Assembly (NCBI GenBank): GCA_002914805.1 | Contig: JXTB01000296.1 | Coordinates: forward strand, 380,379 to 444,378 | Direction of reading: 5' to 3' | Source: Parasponia andersonii | Lineage: Eukaryota > Streptophyta > Magnoliopsida > Rosales > Cannabaceae | DNA: 64,000 nucleotides | Part shown: in pieces, positions 11,661 to 27,699 of the stretch | Numbering within the stretch: position 1 is the stretch's first letter | How the letters are laid out: each line of letters opens with the position of its first letter | Position numbers and translations under genes: made by a program | Notes under the pieces: generated by a model | What the model was told of the DNA's origin: nothing | Seen by the model: the letters and a program-made list of their open reading frames with translations, nothing else | The model's database searches: none

Positions 11661-12298
11661 TGTTGGTCGATGCCGAAAAGGGAAAGTTAACAACCCGGTT
11701 TGACGCGTCAGGTCGCATAAGAATTTTCTTGATTAAAGTGCGACCTCTTCCAAGTGAGTTAGGTGCGACCTCCTTCGAATGAGTTAACTGGGACCAATAT
11801 GAAAAGGAAACTAGATCAAGCTTCATTAAACAGGTAATCTACAAAGAAGGGGATACAAAGTTTCTCCTTAAAGTTCGATCAATCGTTCCATTTAAGTTAT
11901 TACTCAGTTATATTGTTACTCAAATTGTATTTTCTGATTACACACTTACCCATTTTCACAATTGGGAAATATTGAACAACCCTCACCTATATAAGGAGAG
12001 TTCAATACTTCTGTGAGAGACTTTTTTTGGTTTTTTTTCTCTTTTAAACTTTTACTTTTACTTCTTCTTTCTGGACTACATTCTGTATTCTCTAAGATTC
12101 TGACCTTGAGGCTTAACGAAACTCTTGTAACTTCTCCAGAAAATATTAAAAGACAGTGGACGTAAACTCATCTTTTTTGGGGCTGAACCACTATAAAATT
12201 CTTGCCTCTTTTACTTATTTTGATTGATCAACCATTTTCACACATAAGTTACATCTTGTAATGTCGTCAATTTATTGTTGACAAAACCTCCATCAACA
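11661..12298 (+). repeat. 3' LTR of the Tat element
   Basis: TGTTGGTCGA at the start and CATCAACA at the end give the 5-bp terminal inverted repeat TGTTG/CAACA. A purine-rich gagctaggggcaa stretch lies upstream at about 11623-11636. An alternative start at TGTGCAG (11641) cannot be excluded. The TATA box is at 11988-11995. The 638-bp length agrees with 516 bp plus the roughly 120 bp missing from the 5' LTR. Confidence 0.85.
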
Positions 12299-12703
12299 CT
12301 TACTATAGAAGTAAAACAAGGTATCAGGCATAGAATAGTGGTGCCTACCTTTCAGCAGATTCCATACTCCAATAGATCTCCAAAGGTCCTCCAATTTTTC
12401 AGACTAGAAAAAAGTAGTGTTCGAGAGACTCAAGCTCTTCTTAGCATTAGTCACAAAGAGGATTAACGGGGAGTTTCCTTCAGATGAGATTGAGTTTTGA
12501 TTGTAGGGCTTCATGGAAAAGCCTCCAAACGAAGATAGAGACCTTACTTGGCAGTTTCAAACTCCAAAGGAATTTCCACCAACGAGACAAAGAGGATGAA
12601 CAAGAACTTTTCCTTAGGAGGTTCTTGTTTAGGGCTAACCTATACCCTAACTTAACACTGTAGTTCCCTGATTTATTCATCATTTTTTAACTCCCTATGT
12701 TTT
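12299..12703 (-). pseudogene. LINE reverse transcriptase C-terminal zinc-binding (zf-RVT) remnant
   Basis: The minus strand encodes NKSGNYSVKLGYRLA followed by WWKFLWSLKLPSKVSIFVWR and LFHEAL, the zf-RVT signature of plant non-LTR retrotransposons (G-x-Y-S-V-K-x-G-Y, then W-K-x-L-W-x-L-x-x-P-x-K-V). Readable similarity continues with stops to the Tat LTR border, including a LEH block and GVWNLL. It is only a fragment, cut by the Tat insertion on the left. The next LINE segment is on the opposite strand. Confidence 0.8.
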
Positions 12704-12789
12704 TATAGATGAAACTTTATACAGATTGTGTTGCGATGGGTGCCTCTGGCTGTTCAACTTGTGAGGATGTTTTTTGTACATATTGAAGC

Positions 12790-13240
12790 ATAGTTAAGGC
12801 TCGCTACTTTTGTAGTTTACAACAAGGTTTTGCTTTTGAAACTAAAATTCGGGGTGTGGTTCATTGTATTAACTTTTATTCTGAAGGGAATTGGTGGAAT
12901 GTTTGGCTCAAGAGCAACATCTCTTTGTTTTTGTGATTCAACTAGCTAGAAGGAAGCATATGAATGCCTTGCAGATTAAGTGGTTCTTTTCATACAGAAT
13001 GAGTAGGATGAAAATGTGTTCTTCACATAACACAAAGGGTAATCAAGTAGCCGGCTGCTTAGCTAATCATATTTTACGCACCAATGGTACTACTTTTGGT
13101 CTTGTGGTCGAAACTTTTGTATTAATTTTGTTAGTAGGGATATGTCGACCCCTTATTCTTTTTATTACTTCCAGTAATGCTAGTTTTGTGAGACAACTAG
13201 CGTTTTTTTTTTTTTTTCTTTTCCATTTCTAAGTTTTTTT
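12790..13240 (+). pseudogene. LINE RNase H domain remnant
   Basis: The plus strand reads GFAFETKIRGVVHCINF, then WWNVWLKSNISLF, matching the strand-turn-helix of the plant LINE RNase H (F-E-A-E-x-x-A-x-x-x-A-I, then W-x-x-I-W-x-E-S-D-S). KGNQVAGCLANHIL follows at about 13036-13080, matching the H-x-x-R-x-x-N-x-x-A-D-x-L-A-x-x block. Stops and frameshifts are present. In intact LINEs this domain lies 3' of zf-RVT on the same strand; here it is head-to-head with it. Confidence 0.7.
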
Positions 13241-14062
13241 TTTTCCTATTAGGTTTTTCTCTATCAAGATTTTAACAAGCCGTTATCAATAGGTTCGACA
13301 TTACCTTGCAGAGGCCCATCTTATGGGTTTGTTCTCTTTATGTTGATTTCTCATACTAGGTTTTCTTTTGTTCTCTCGTAATTTCCTTTAGTAATACGCA
13401 ACGAGTGGCTTCACACCAACATGCATTGCTAGATAGTTGAAACTACTGATGGGGATCAAATTGTATATATATTTTTAATAAATTGGCTAACTGACCTATA
13501 TTAAAGAATGCTTGATATCAAGCCTTTTAATAAGTTCAGTTGCTACTTAATACATAAATTAACAATTAGTACCGCTTGATATCTCAGACTATAGAAGATT
13601 AAACATTTTATAAATTGATAATTAGAACCACTTGATATCTCAGACTTTCACTTTATATTAGCTAAATTTTATTTACAATGTTCCGTATGGACATTTTTCT
13701 TTTTGAAAGATGGTGGACTCGAATGTCAACAAATAGAACAAAGAAAAATGTGTCCAATTTTACAATCAAGTATTTAATTTAATTTTACTATCAATTTAGC
13801 TTTTTTCGGTTTTTTTTTCAAAAAAAAAAAAAAAAAAAAAAAAAACTTTTAAAACAAGTTTCGCTTCAATTATCCCCTCAAGAGAGAAGGAAAGTTTCAT
13901 CTCAATTCTTCTGGAAATTACAAGACCTTCCCTAGTATGACTCCCCTGATATAAAACAATTCATCATTTTAGCTTCTTCCATAGCCAACTCCAGATTCCC
14001 TACTTCAAAACCAAAACCGATTCATTTCAAATATCAAAAACCCTAAAACCCCTCTTTTCAAC
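13241..14062. other. Intergenic region upstream of the Hikeshi gene
   Basis: No gene seen. It contains T-rich tracts (13203-13250) and a long A tract at 13819-13846. A TATA-like gatataaaac at about 13948-13957 lies about 110 bp before the next ATG and is a plausible core promoter. Confidence 0.5.
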
Positions 14063-14638
14063 ATGTTCGGGGTGGTCTTCCCCAATCGGAGCTTCCCCAT
14101 GGACATCTCCGCCTTCACTCAAATCGACACCTTCCATTGGATCCTCGACATGAACACCTTCGTCGGCGAGGCCTATGATCAGGTGCACGAGCTTTGCATT
14201 TTCCTTCTCAACAGCTTCACTCTCCCTCCGGACAAGGCCCTCGCCGTCTACGTCCAATCTCCCGGCTCCGCCTTCGTCTTCTGCGGCGCCGTCACCCTCA
14301 CCCGTCCCTCCGCCGTCCTCAACCTCGCCTGGCCGGAGCCCGGCGCCGCCGCCGCACCTCTCCAGATCACCGCCTCCGACGCGGCCCCGATCTCCGCGAA
14401 GATCGGAGTGTCGGTGGAGGATCTGGCGTCGCTTCCGTCGCTTGACGTGACCGCCGAGAGGAGGATTGAACGGCTGGCGTTGAAGGTGGGCGAGAATCTT
14501 TTCAATTTTATGCAGTCGTTTTGTGGTGTTGATGGGTCGAAGCTGGTGGTGCCCATGGATATTTTGGATAGATGGTTCAAGAAGTTTCAGGATAGAGCCA
14601 AGCGCGATCCTAACTACTTGAAAGGTTTTGCTTTGTAG
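14063..14638 (+). CDS. Hikeshi / OPI10 homologue (nuclear import carrier for Hsp70)
   Basis: The uninterrupted 191-aa frame has the Hikeshi family layout. The N-terminus MFGVVFPNRSFPMD is followed by an N-terminal beta domain with AVYVQSPG and FVFCGAVTLTRPSAV, a low-complexity Ala/Pro linker at about residues 92-105, then IGVSVEDLASL and a C-terminal helical part with LFNFMQSF and WFKKFQDRAKRDPNYLKGF. Family proteins are about 190-200 aa, so it looks full length and is a single exon. In animals Hikeshi carries Hsp70 through nuclear pores during heat stress; a similar role here is inference. The coding region is much more GC-rich than its surroundings. The start is the only ATG that gives the family N-terminus MFG. 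Confidence 0.92.
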   Translation: MFGVVFPNRSFPMDISAFTQIDTFHWILDMNTFVGEAYDQVHELCIFLLNSFTLPPDKALAVYVQSPGSAFVFCGAVTLTRPSAVLNLAWPEPGAAAAPLQITASDAAPISAKIGVSVEDLASLPSLDVTAERRIERLALKVGENLFNFMQSFCGVDGSKLVVPMDILDRWFKKFQDRAKRDPNYLKGFAL

Positions 14639-14818
14639 GGATTTTTTTTTTGTATTTTTTTTTTTTTAAAAAATGATGGATGGAAGAATTTTATTATGTT
14701 TCTGGATCCTGACTACTTGAAAGGTTTTGCATTGTAGGGATTTTTATTTATTTATTTATTTTTTCTTTGATAAATAAGAAAAAGTAAGATTATGGATGGA
14801 AGAAATTTATTATGTTTC
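14606..14818 (+). repeat. Tandem duplication of the Hikeshi gene 3' end
   Basis: Unit 1 (14606-14704) begins gatcctaactacttgaaagg and holds the last codons, the stop and about 65 bp of 3' UTR. Unit 2 (14705-about 14818) repeats it with few changes, including a second copy of the terminal codons and TAG, then extra T/A-rich bases. Both units end in a ttattatgtttc block. Confidence 0.85.
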
Positions 14819-16455
14819 TTTTTACGATTTTGTTATTAGTGTAGTCCGTTATGAAGTTGTCGAAATTAGACTGCGAAACGTCGATTTTTATGATAAAAAT
14901 GAGTCTTGAAAACCGGGTCTCTGTTTGCGGAATCATAATCGTAATGAGAATTTACTATGCAAGGTCGAAAGCTTTAGAATTTTTAGATAGTTTTCAGTAG
15001 AGTTGATCGAGTGAGACAAGCATGAAAATGGGGCGGAGCCAAGAATTTTATTTAAAGAGAGCCAAAATCAAATGTAGGAATGCCAAACTCAAAATTTGAG
15101 TGTTTATTTTTAAAATTTTACAAATTGAGAGGGGATAAAGACGAAGAATAAAGGAGATAAATTGACAGAGGACAAAGGGTAAGAATAAAGGAGGATTAAG
15201 GCTAACTTTGAATAAAAATTATATGTTATTTATAAGAAAATAAAATTTTACGGGGACAATTGCCTCTTGTGAGTACTATGTAGCTCTGCCCCTGAATGAA
15301 ATATTCTTGGTATAGCTCACAAGTCAGGCAAACGAGACTGATTATTCTTTACAATATACAAGAAGCTGAAAAACTCAAAGCTGAGTTGCTCCGTTNGGTT
15401 GGGGAAGATTTGGGAGCCGTTATCAATTTTCTATAGAGAAAGCTGTTTATGTAGGTCGACGGTCGACTATTGGTTTTTATGTTTTCTTTAGTTACTTTAG
15501 TAGGAAAATTCGACCCGATAAATCCGATTGCCTAAATTCATGAGACATTCCATCTTATACCACCCTTAACAAAAATTTGTTGGGAGGGTATATTGTTTAA
15601 AAACCAGTGGCGGGTGCATTATATCGCTATTAAGGAAAAGGCCAAATACTAGTTGTCAATCGAGGCGGAAAATTTGCCGTCTCTCTTTCTTTTTTTTAAG
15701 AAAACAAATTTTCCCTTCCTTCCTTACAATTGTAGGGTTTGATTCATACAAATCGAATGAAAATTGTTAACTCATTATTTGCTTTCTGAAAATAAAAAAA
15801 AAAAAAGCGTTGGCGGCGGTTTTCATTAGAAAATTGTAGACTAGATTGCAAAAGTTGTACTTATAATCGCTTAACTTTGTTTTTTAGCTAGGAGGAATTG
15901 ATCAACCACTCATTGAGCCAAAACCATTGATTTGAATAAACATTAGTGTGCCAAGATTTAAGACATTCATTTGAAAGTGCGAAATAAATGTATGAGCAGT
16001 GACTGTCTACAAAAATTTTAAAAAAAAAAAAAATCGGTAATAATAGTAAAGAGGATACTTTTATATGTACTTCGACATAAACCGTAGTAGCGGGTTACTC
16101 GTACGGCATTGACGACAAACTTAAATCGTAAAACATTTGATCGTTTCTCAACATCAAAAGTTTAAGAAGGGGAAGAGAAGATTCATTTCTACCAGTTCTC
16201 CAAGTGAAAACAAAAAATTTCAACAATGATATTTGGCATAAGTTAACGCTCTCAGCCAAACTTGGCTTTCTCTTTCATCTCTTTCCTTTGCGTACAACCA
16301 CATTCTCATGTACATTAAAAGTGGCTCCTCAACTGGAGATCCATTTAACTATAATTATTACTACAAATGTGAAAAAGAAAGGGAAAAAAAAAGGGGGGTG
16401 CTTGGTAATATGTTTTTCTTATGATACATAGCTCATTAGATGTCAAAATATCCCT
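14819..16455. other. Intergenic region between Hikeshi and poly(A) polymerase genes
   Basis: No gene is supported. It contains a putative hAT-type MITE (15031-15294), one N at 15396 and several A/T tracts. The two genes converge, so both 3' ends face this stretch. Confidence 0.6.
15031..15294. mobile_element. Putative hAT-type MITE
   Basis: The left end GGGGCGGAGCC and the right end, whose reverse complement is CAGGGGCAGAGCTA, form imperfect inverted termini. They resemble the ends of the hAT element at 39823-40948. Flanks catgaaaa (15023-15030) and aatgaaat (15295-15302) match at 6 of 8 positions, as expected for a decayed 8-bp target duplication. No coding capacity. Confidence 0.4.
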
Positions 16456-22216
<5,761 letters not shown>

Positions 22217-22880
22217 TTTTGAATATATTGCCACAAAGTTAATTACTTTTCTCTTTTTTTCTTTATTTTTTTAGTTTTTTTCTCTCTCTTTTTCACAGAA
22301 TGGAAATCTTAAAGGAACAAATTTTTGTAGACAATATTTTATGGTACTCTTTTCCTTCTTTTTTTCCCTTTTTTTTATGGAAATAAAATCAAATCTGAAT
22401 CAGATAAAAATAAATAAACAATAGAAGTAAAACGTCAATTATAACAGTAATGGTGGAATGAACTACAAAAACAAAACCATAACATCCGAAAAGGATAATA
22501 ATCCAAAACCCTATAAACTATAATCGAACAAAATACAACACGATCTCGTTATTCTTCGAGTTAAACAAAAATCCTAACCCTAGAACGATTTCAGAAGCAA
22601 CAGCGAACAATCATGAAATCGCGAAAAGAATACACCAAATATCGGCCGGGATATTCAAGCAAGAGTCCGGTTCGCCTGATTGTGGTCAGTTGGAGTGAGT
22701 CTTCGATTTTGAGAAGGAACTCCGAAATCTTCAAGAAGACCAAACCCTTCGAACCGCCATGGAATGGAATTAGTAGCTTCTGCAGAGATATATGTATAGA
22801 TTTTAGAGAGAGAAAGCGCGTAAGAGAGAGAGAGAGAGAGAGAGAGAGTGTTAGGTTTTGGGAGTTTTTTTTATAATTAT
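22217..22880 (-). promoter_or_regulatory. 5' leader and promoter of the poly(A) polymerase gene
   Basis: Read on the minus strand, a TATA-like TTATAAAAAAA (about 22865-22875) is followed about 25 bp downstream by a (CT)n tract (22823-22848). This is the usual TATA plus CT-rich 5' UTR layout of plant housekeeping genes. A nine-codon upstream ORF (22731-22760, ATG GCG ... TGA) precedes the main ATG. A leader intron is possible but no donor/acceptor pair is clear. Confidence 0.45.
22823..22848. repeat. (AG)n microsatellite
   Basis: About 13 uninterrupted AG dinucleotides; on the coding strand of the poly(A) polymerase gene this is a CT tract near the predicted transcription start. Confidence 0.9.
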
Positions 22881-24461
22881 TAAATATTTTGCATTTTACG
22901 GGGTTCTGGACGTTTCTCCATTTTTATGTTGTTTATGTCTTTATTTTACTTGGGGAGCGTTAAAACAGTTGGATGACAGTGGTTTTCCTCTCTAGAAAAC
23001 GACATTTAGAAAACTACTTGTCGTTCATTGAACTCAATCATATATACGTCTTTACTTGAGAAATGGGTTGTCCTAACAATAACCTAAATCTGGTTTTGGT
23101 CTCCAATTTTTAAAATGTCCCACAATTCATCCAATTATGTCTTTGTCTCATTTTAGTTCTTGAACCTTCAAATATCATTTTTTGTTGGGTTCTTTTATAT
23201 ACATCAATTCACAATTATTGTTTTAAGCTTTTGGCACTTTTTATTTTTCTTTTACAAATATAGCAGTTTTAGTAAGTTTCTTCCAAAAATAACCATGTTT
23301 TAAAACTCATTTGACAAGTTTAGATTAGTCTTTATCTTACTAGGGCAGGTTTTATAAACAAACATTAACTAATTAGAGAAAAATTAAGGGTATATTTGGA
23401 ATTTCATAGTCAAAAACTCCTATAAATAAAAACATTTTAAGAAAACTGCTAGAAGTGAAAAACAATACTTAGAAACTGCTATAGAGCTAAATTTCCTCCC
23501 TTCTTTTCCTATTGAGTTACACTATTTTTTTCTCAATTTTGGTCTCTAGTCTTAATTTGAACTACTCATCCCTCAGTCAAATTAGGCTGGGTCCTAGTCC
23601 CTTCCCATCCTAGTTTATGAGGATTAATGGGAAAATTTGATTTTATATGATAAAATTGAAAAAAAAAAATTGAAAAAAATAAATAAAAGATTGATCTCTG
23701 TATTTTTGTAATTTTTTTTAGTTTTTTTAGGTAAAAGTAGTAGAAACTCATTTTTTAATTTTTCAAATCTTTAGTCTAATTTTTATAAAAAGTTCAAAAT
23801 TCATAATCCAGATTGGGTTTAGATATATAGGCTCACAAGACATGTTACAGCCCACAGTGGGCCTAATAATACATTTTGATTTTAAAAAGACAAAAATAAA
23901 GTTTCATCATTTTCTGTTGATAGTTATTTTTAGATCCAAATCTTATTAAATTCAAAGTGAAAAAATAAATAAATAAATTGAATAATGTGTTGGCTTATTA
24001 CGAGCCATAATAGGCCGACCCACCATAAACCCATCTTAGCCTGAATTTAGGTAGGCCTATAGGCAAAACTAGGCGTATCATTTAATTTCCACGGCTCGAC
24101 CTAGTTGTTCTAGTGTATTTTGACATCTCTAGTTTGAATATTATTATTATAAACTAGGAATTAAAAATCAAAATAAAAAAAAAAAACAGAACTCATTGTA
24201 GTGGAAGGTAACTTTTAAATGTTCATGAACTAAACTGAGATAAAATCATAGAAGAATAAAGGAGTTGTGATCATTTGATTATGTTCAAATGGGGTTTACT
24301 TCAAGGAAAGTATATTAACATGGATAGAAGGGTGAGAGGGGCAAGAGGTCTCACAAGAACAGGTTGTAATGCAAAGTTCTATGTTGATCTTTGCAAAAAT
24401 AGTATGAAAAGGGGTTGTGAAATCTTTCCACCCACACCATAACCACAACCTTGTAAATAAT
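22881..24461. other. Intergenic AT-rich region
   Basis: I see no gene. Short frames here have no family signature. Stretches around 23820-24110 with repeated glycine/proline-like gggcct and ggcccacc words look like old dispersed repeats but cannot be assigned. Confidence 0.5.
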
Positions 24462-24970
24462 TGTTGGGAAATTATATTTCCTAATAATAATGGACCACAT
24501 ATTAAATAACTATATTCGATCGTATTATTTCTTAGCAGACCCAATTTAAGTGATTTACTGGATATGGTCTGAATATTGAATGAGCATGGACTCATATACC
24601 TTATTAATATTATCAAGTTGAGTTGATAGATACTCAATAAAATAGTAGCATATAGACTAAAGTTAGGGTTATGGTCTTTATAACAAAATATGTATGCTCT
24701 TTTCTCTGTTGCCTATTATCAATAATAGATAAATAAATCTGAGTGATTAGGTCTTATGCTACAGAAAAACCTTATAGTTTTCATCTCCATACACTTCCAT
24801 CTTCCGTGATCTTCTAATCATCTTCAATCCTTAGTCACTCAACAATCTTCTCGTACCTATTTGACATGAATAATCTAAGGAACATGGGGTTTGTTTTAAT
24901 CCCGATGATTTCGAACAAGAATATACAAAAATCATTGTTATTATCTTCCTCACAAAGATATTTAACAACA
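24462..24970 (+). repeat. Candidate solo LTR (copia-like)
   Basis: The 509-bp segment begins TGTTGGGAAA and ends ATTTAACAACA, giving the TGTTG/CAACA terminal inverted repeat of LTRs. It has internal promoter-like and C/T-rich leader-like sequence (about 24790-24850). Flanking 5-bp sequences (ataat and attta) do not match, so the call rests on the ends and composition only. Orientation is inferred from the leader. Confidence 0.4.
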
Positions 24971-25065
24971 ATTTATAATGAGAGACGTATGGCATCCAGA
25001 TTAACTTGATATGGCATTTCCTTTGTTAACAAGCTGGAGAGTGAGACAGGCTTGGTTTCGGCAAG

Positions 25066-25104
<39 letters not shown>

Positions 25105-25382
25105 GGTTTAAAAGAGTTGAACAATTAAACTATTGAAGAGGATGCAATGGTTGCAATATCATATTTGGAGTCAAAATTAGAAAACAACCCGAATTTTTTC
25201 TACAAGCATGATGTCCATGATGAGTAAAAGTTGATGAATTTGTTTTGGGTACTTACAATATGTAAGAGACGGCTAATAGATTTTTAGTGACAGTGTTGCT
25301 TTTGACTCAATTATCAGATAAATAAGTACCTTTTAGTAAATTATTTTCTTAAAATTTATTAAATCCAAGTGTTAAAAATTAA
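24971..25382. other. Intergenic stretch with (TA)n microsatellite
   Basis: It holds an uninterrupted (TA)n tract at about 25071-25102 and otherwise no recognisable feature. Confidence 0.6.
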
Positions 25383-25869
25383 GGCCTTGTTTGTTGGGCA
25401 GAACAATTGGAAAGATTGGATTAAAGAGTCTAGTCCTATGTTTGGGCATTTTAGTATATGGAACAAAATAGTCCAGTCTCCAAAATAGTATCTTTTTTTT
25501 GGGACTAAATAATCTCACTTAGAACTTAGATTTACGTAGTCCCAAGGNNNNNNNNNNNNNNNNTCTTTTCTCTATTCTTAAATTAAAAATATGTATACAT
25601 CATTCTTTTTTCTAAAAAAAAAATAAGCATATAATAATTATAAAAAATAAAATAAAATGTATTATATTATATTATATTATTATTGTTTAACTTTCTCTTC
25701 CAATTTAGGAAATATTTGTCTTCTTATTTCATAAAAAATATTACGAAAACTATATTAATAAAATTTTTATTATATATTTATACTCTAGTCTAGTCCTAAG
25801 TTACACCAAATACGGTACAGTACTAAATAGTCCAATCCAGTCCAATCCAGTCTTGTATACCAAATGAAC
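25383..25869. mobile_element. PIF/Harbinger (Tourist-like) MITE, with a 16-N gap
   Basis: The left end GGCCTTGTTTGTTGGGCAGA and the reverse complement of the right end, GATTTAGTTCATTTGGTATAC, share the G-x-TTGTTTG-x-T motif of plant Tourist-like MITEs. The element is flanked by TAA at 25380-25382 and 25870-25872, the 3-bp target duplication of this superfamily. Internal blocks such as gtccaatccagtccaatccag match family members in other plants by pattern. The N gap is 25548-25563. Confidence 0.65.
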
Positions 25870-26010
25870 TAAATCTACAATATAAATTTCTATAGAGATA
25901 GGAAGTCCTTGTTGTTCTCTACTAGGCATGAACAACCAAAATATGACGTGTTTTTGGTTTTTCATTGTAGCAAAGTAAAATTTCTCAATTACAGTTAGGT
26001 ATTACACAAT

Positions 26011-26375
26011 TATCTTGAATGTATAAGTGGTCAGAACTCAAGATGATGTTGAACTTATAGTTGCAATTCTATGTTTAAATCACATGACAAGATTTTCACT
26101 GAAGTTACCTACTGAATTTGTTTATGGCATAATTATCTTGAATGCATAAGTGGTTGGAACCCAAGATGATGTCGAACTTATAGTTGGAATTCTATGTTTA
26201 AGTCACCTGACGAGATCTTCATTGAAGTTACCTACTGAATTTGTTCATGGCATAATTATCTTGAATGCATTAGTAGTCGGAACCCAAGATGACGTCGAAC
26301 TTATAGTTGCAATTCTATGTTTAAGTCACCTGATGAGATTTTCACTGAAGTTACCTATTAAATTTGTCCACGGCA
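26011..26375 (+). repeat. 123-bp tandem repeat, three copies
   Basis: Units start at 26011, 26134 and 26257, each beginning tatcttgaatg and running through aacttatagttg to aatttgttcatggcataat. The period, 123, is a multiple of three, so one frame (26150-26383) reads through as a 41-residue repeat, with units beginning VGTQDDVELIV. Copies differ by several substitutions. The repeat lies about 250 bp upstream of a FAR1-like pseudogene. No known satellite is recognised. Confidence 0.9.
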
Positions 26376-26619
26376 TACTTTAAATAATAGTACAAAGTAT
26401 GTGCACAAGCATCAAGCATGTAAGCAAGATGATTCCAAGGTTAATTATAATATATTATTTTAGCCATGGTAATTTTTTTCTCCTTTTAAGATATTATACA
26501 AAGGTAGAGTGGGTAAATAAGTGACTGGGCTTGATAACGGATAACAATTTAAGCAATTGCAATTGACTATTGGATGAGCTATACATTACGTACTAGGTGC
26601 TACTAGGTAGATTCATTTT

Positions 26620-27695
26620 TTCAGGGCAAGTTTTTTGGGAGATTTAAGGCAAACAATTGGAGCGAGTTGATGAATGCATTCATTAAAGAAGACCTAGGTG
26701 AGAAAATGCCTTTAAGGGAATTCTTGGTATATTGTGATAATGGACTTTATTGCGCTATGATATACGAGGATGAGACAACACTTCAACAACATCATAAGTG
26801 GACCATAACTAATATGACATGCCTTATTGGATATTGAAAGGCAATTGGTTCCATCTTTTCAATAAAGGTGTTTTTGTTGGCAAGAGAGCAAATGCTAAAA
26901 TCAGTGGATTACTTCATGGTTGAGCATGAAGTAGTGACTGATACAGATATTTGCCAAATTTCTAAGTACAAAAGGCCTAATCCAAAGTGTACAACTACAT
27001 GTAACAATTGTGAGTGTGACTTGATTTATGACTGTCCATGGTTGACACAAGGGATTCTTATTACTATATGTTCACAAATTTTGAAGTATTTAAATAAGAC
27101 AGAATATTCCCCTAATTTGGTGAACTCAAGATGACTCTAAAAGGCAAATGAGATTGCATTCTCCTCCGCAAAATAATTGAAACAACAAGGTAAGATTATC
27201 AATTAATTTATAGCAACTTTGAATTATTGATGGTTTCTTTATCTATATAAAATTTAATTTCACGTTAAATAACAGTGATAGGTTTCATGATATTATCACC
27301 TAAAGTACCCTTGTTTCACATTATGCTACAAGGTTTGCGGAAGCCTATTTGCTTATAATGAATACAAAGAACTGGCTCCTACTATATCTTCAAGAATTGG
27401 CAGTTGTGCAAGGTGTTGACCTTCTAGCTTATAACTAGAACTGGGTAGATATGGTAGGCACTGTTAGAGATTCAAATATAGTGCCAGCTAAGAGTAGGCC
27501 TTATTTTCTAATTAAAATTGAACAAATAAAGAGCCTTTCAATCATCACTAGCAAGACCATCACCATTTGTTGGCAAGCCAAGGATTTGTAGGGATTTTGA
27601 TGGTGTTGGCACAGGTCATGATACTCACAATTGTCCAAATAAAAGGGAAGACAACTACCTTGTAGGAAATGAGTACTATGTTGCATTTTACTTAG
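26620..27695 (+). pseudogene. FAR1/FRS-like (MULE-transposase-derived) gene remnant
   Basis: Readable blocks, in order: SELMNAFIKEDLGEKMPLREF (about 26660-26722), which matches the S-E-x-M-N-x-x-F-K motif at the end of the MULE transposase domain of FAR1-related proteins; the frame 26868-27134 with LAREQMLKSVDYF and QISKYKRPN; a degenerate SWIM zinc finger (CNNCECDLIYDCPW then ITICSQILKYL, where C-x-C then C-x-H is expected); and, near 27580-27660, a knuckle-like CRDFDGVGTGHDTHNCPNK. Several stops and frameshifts interrupt it. FAR1/FRS proteins are transposase-derived transcription regulators; the fragment may equally come from a MULE. Confidence 0.65.
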
Positions 27696-27699
27696 GAGA

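Larger units (their letters stand above)
1..12298 (+). mobile_element. Ty3/gypsy LTR retrotransposon, Tat-type, degenerate (5' end outside window)
   Basis: The order seen is LTR, primer-binding site, gag, protease, RT, RNase H, second RNase H, integrase, long non-pol region, LTR. The two LTRs align over their whole shared length, with about 8% mismatch judged by eye, so the copy is not recent. Dual RNase H plus a long 3' region with an antisense gene is the hallmark of the Tat group of plant Ty3/gypsy elements. All pol domains carry stops or frameshifts, so this copy cannot encode its own proteins. A copia solo LTR is nested at 6863-8533. The right end abuts a LINE fragment at 12299; the left target-site copy lies outside the window, so a target duplication cannot be tested. 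Confidence 0.9.

Noticed and set aside
14175-14580. Long alternative frames on both strands in the Hikeshi gene
   Set aside because: They are by-products of the GC-rich coding sequence; only the 14063-14638 frame matches a protein family.
24296-24637. 113-codon minus-strand frame
   Set aside because: It overlaps a candidate solo LTR and has no protein-family features.
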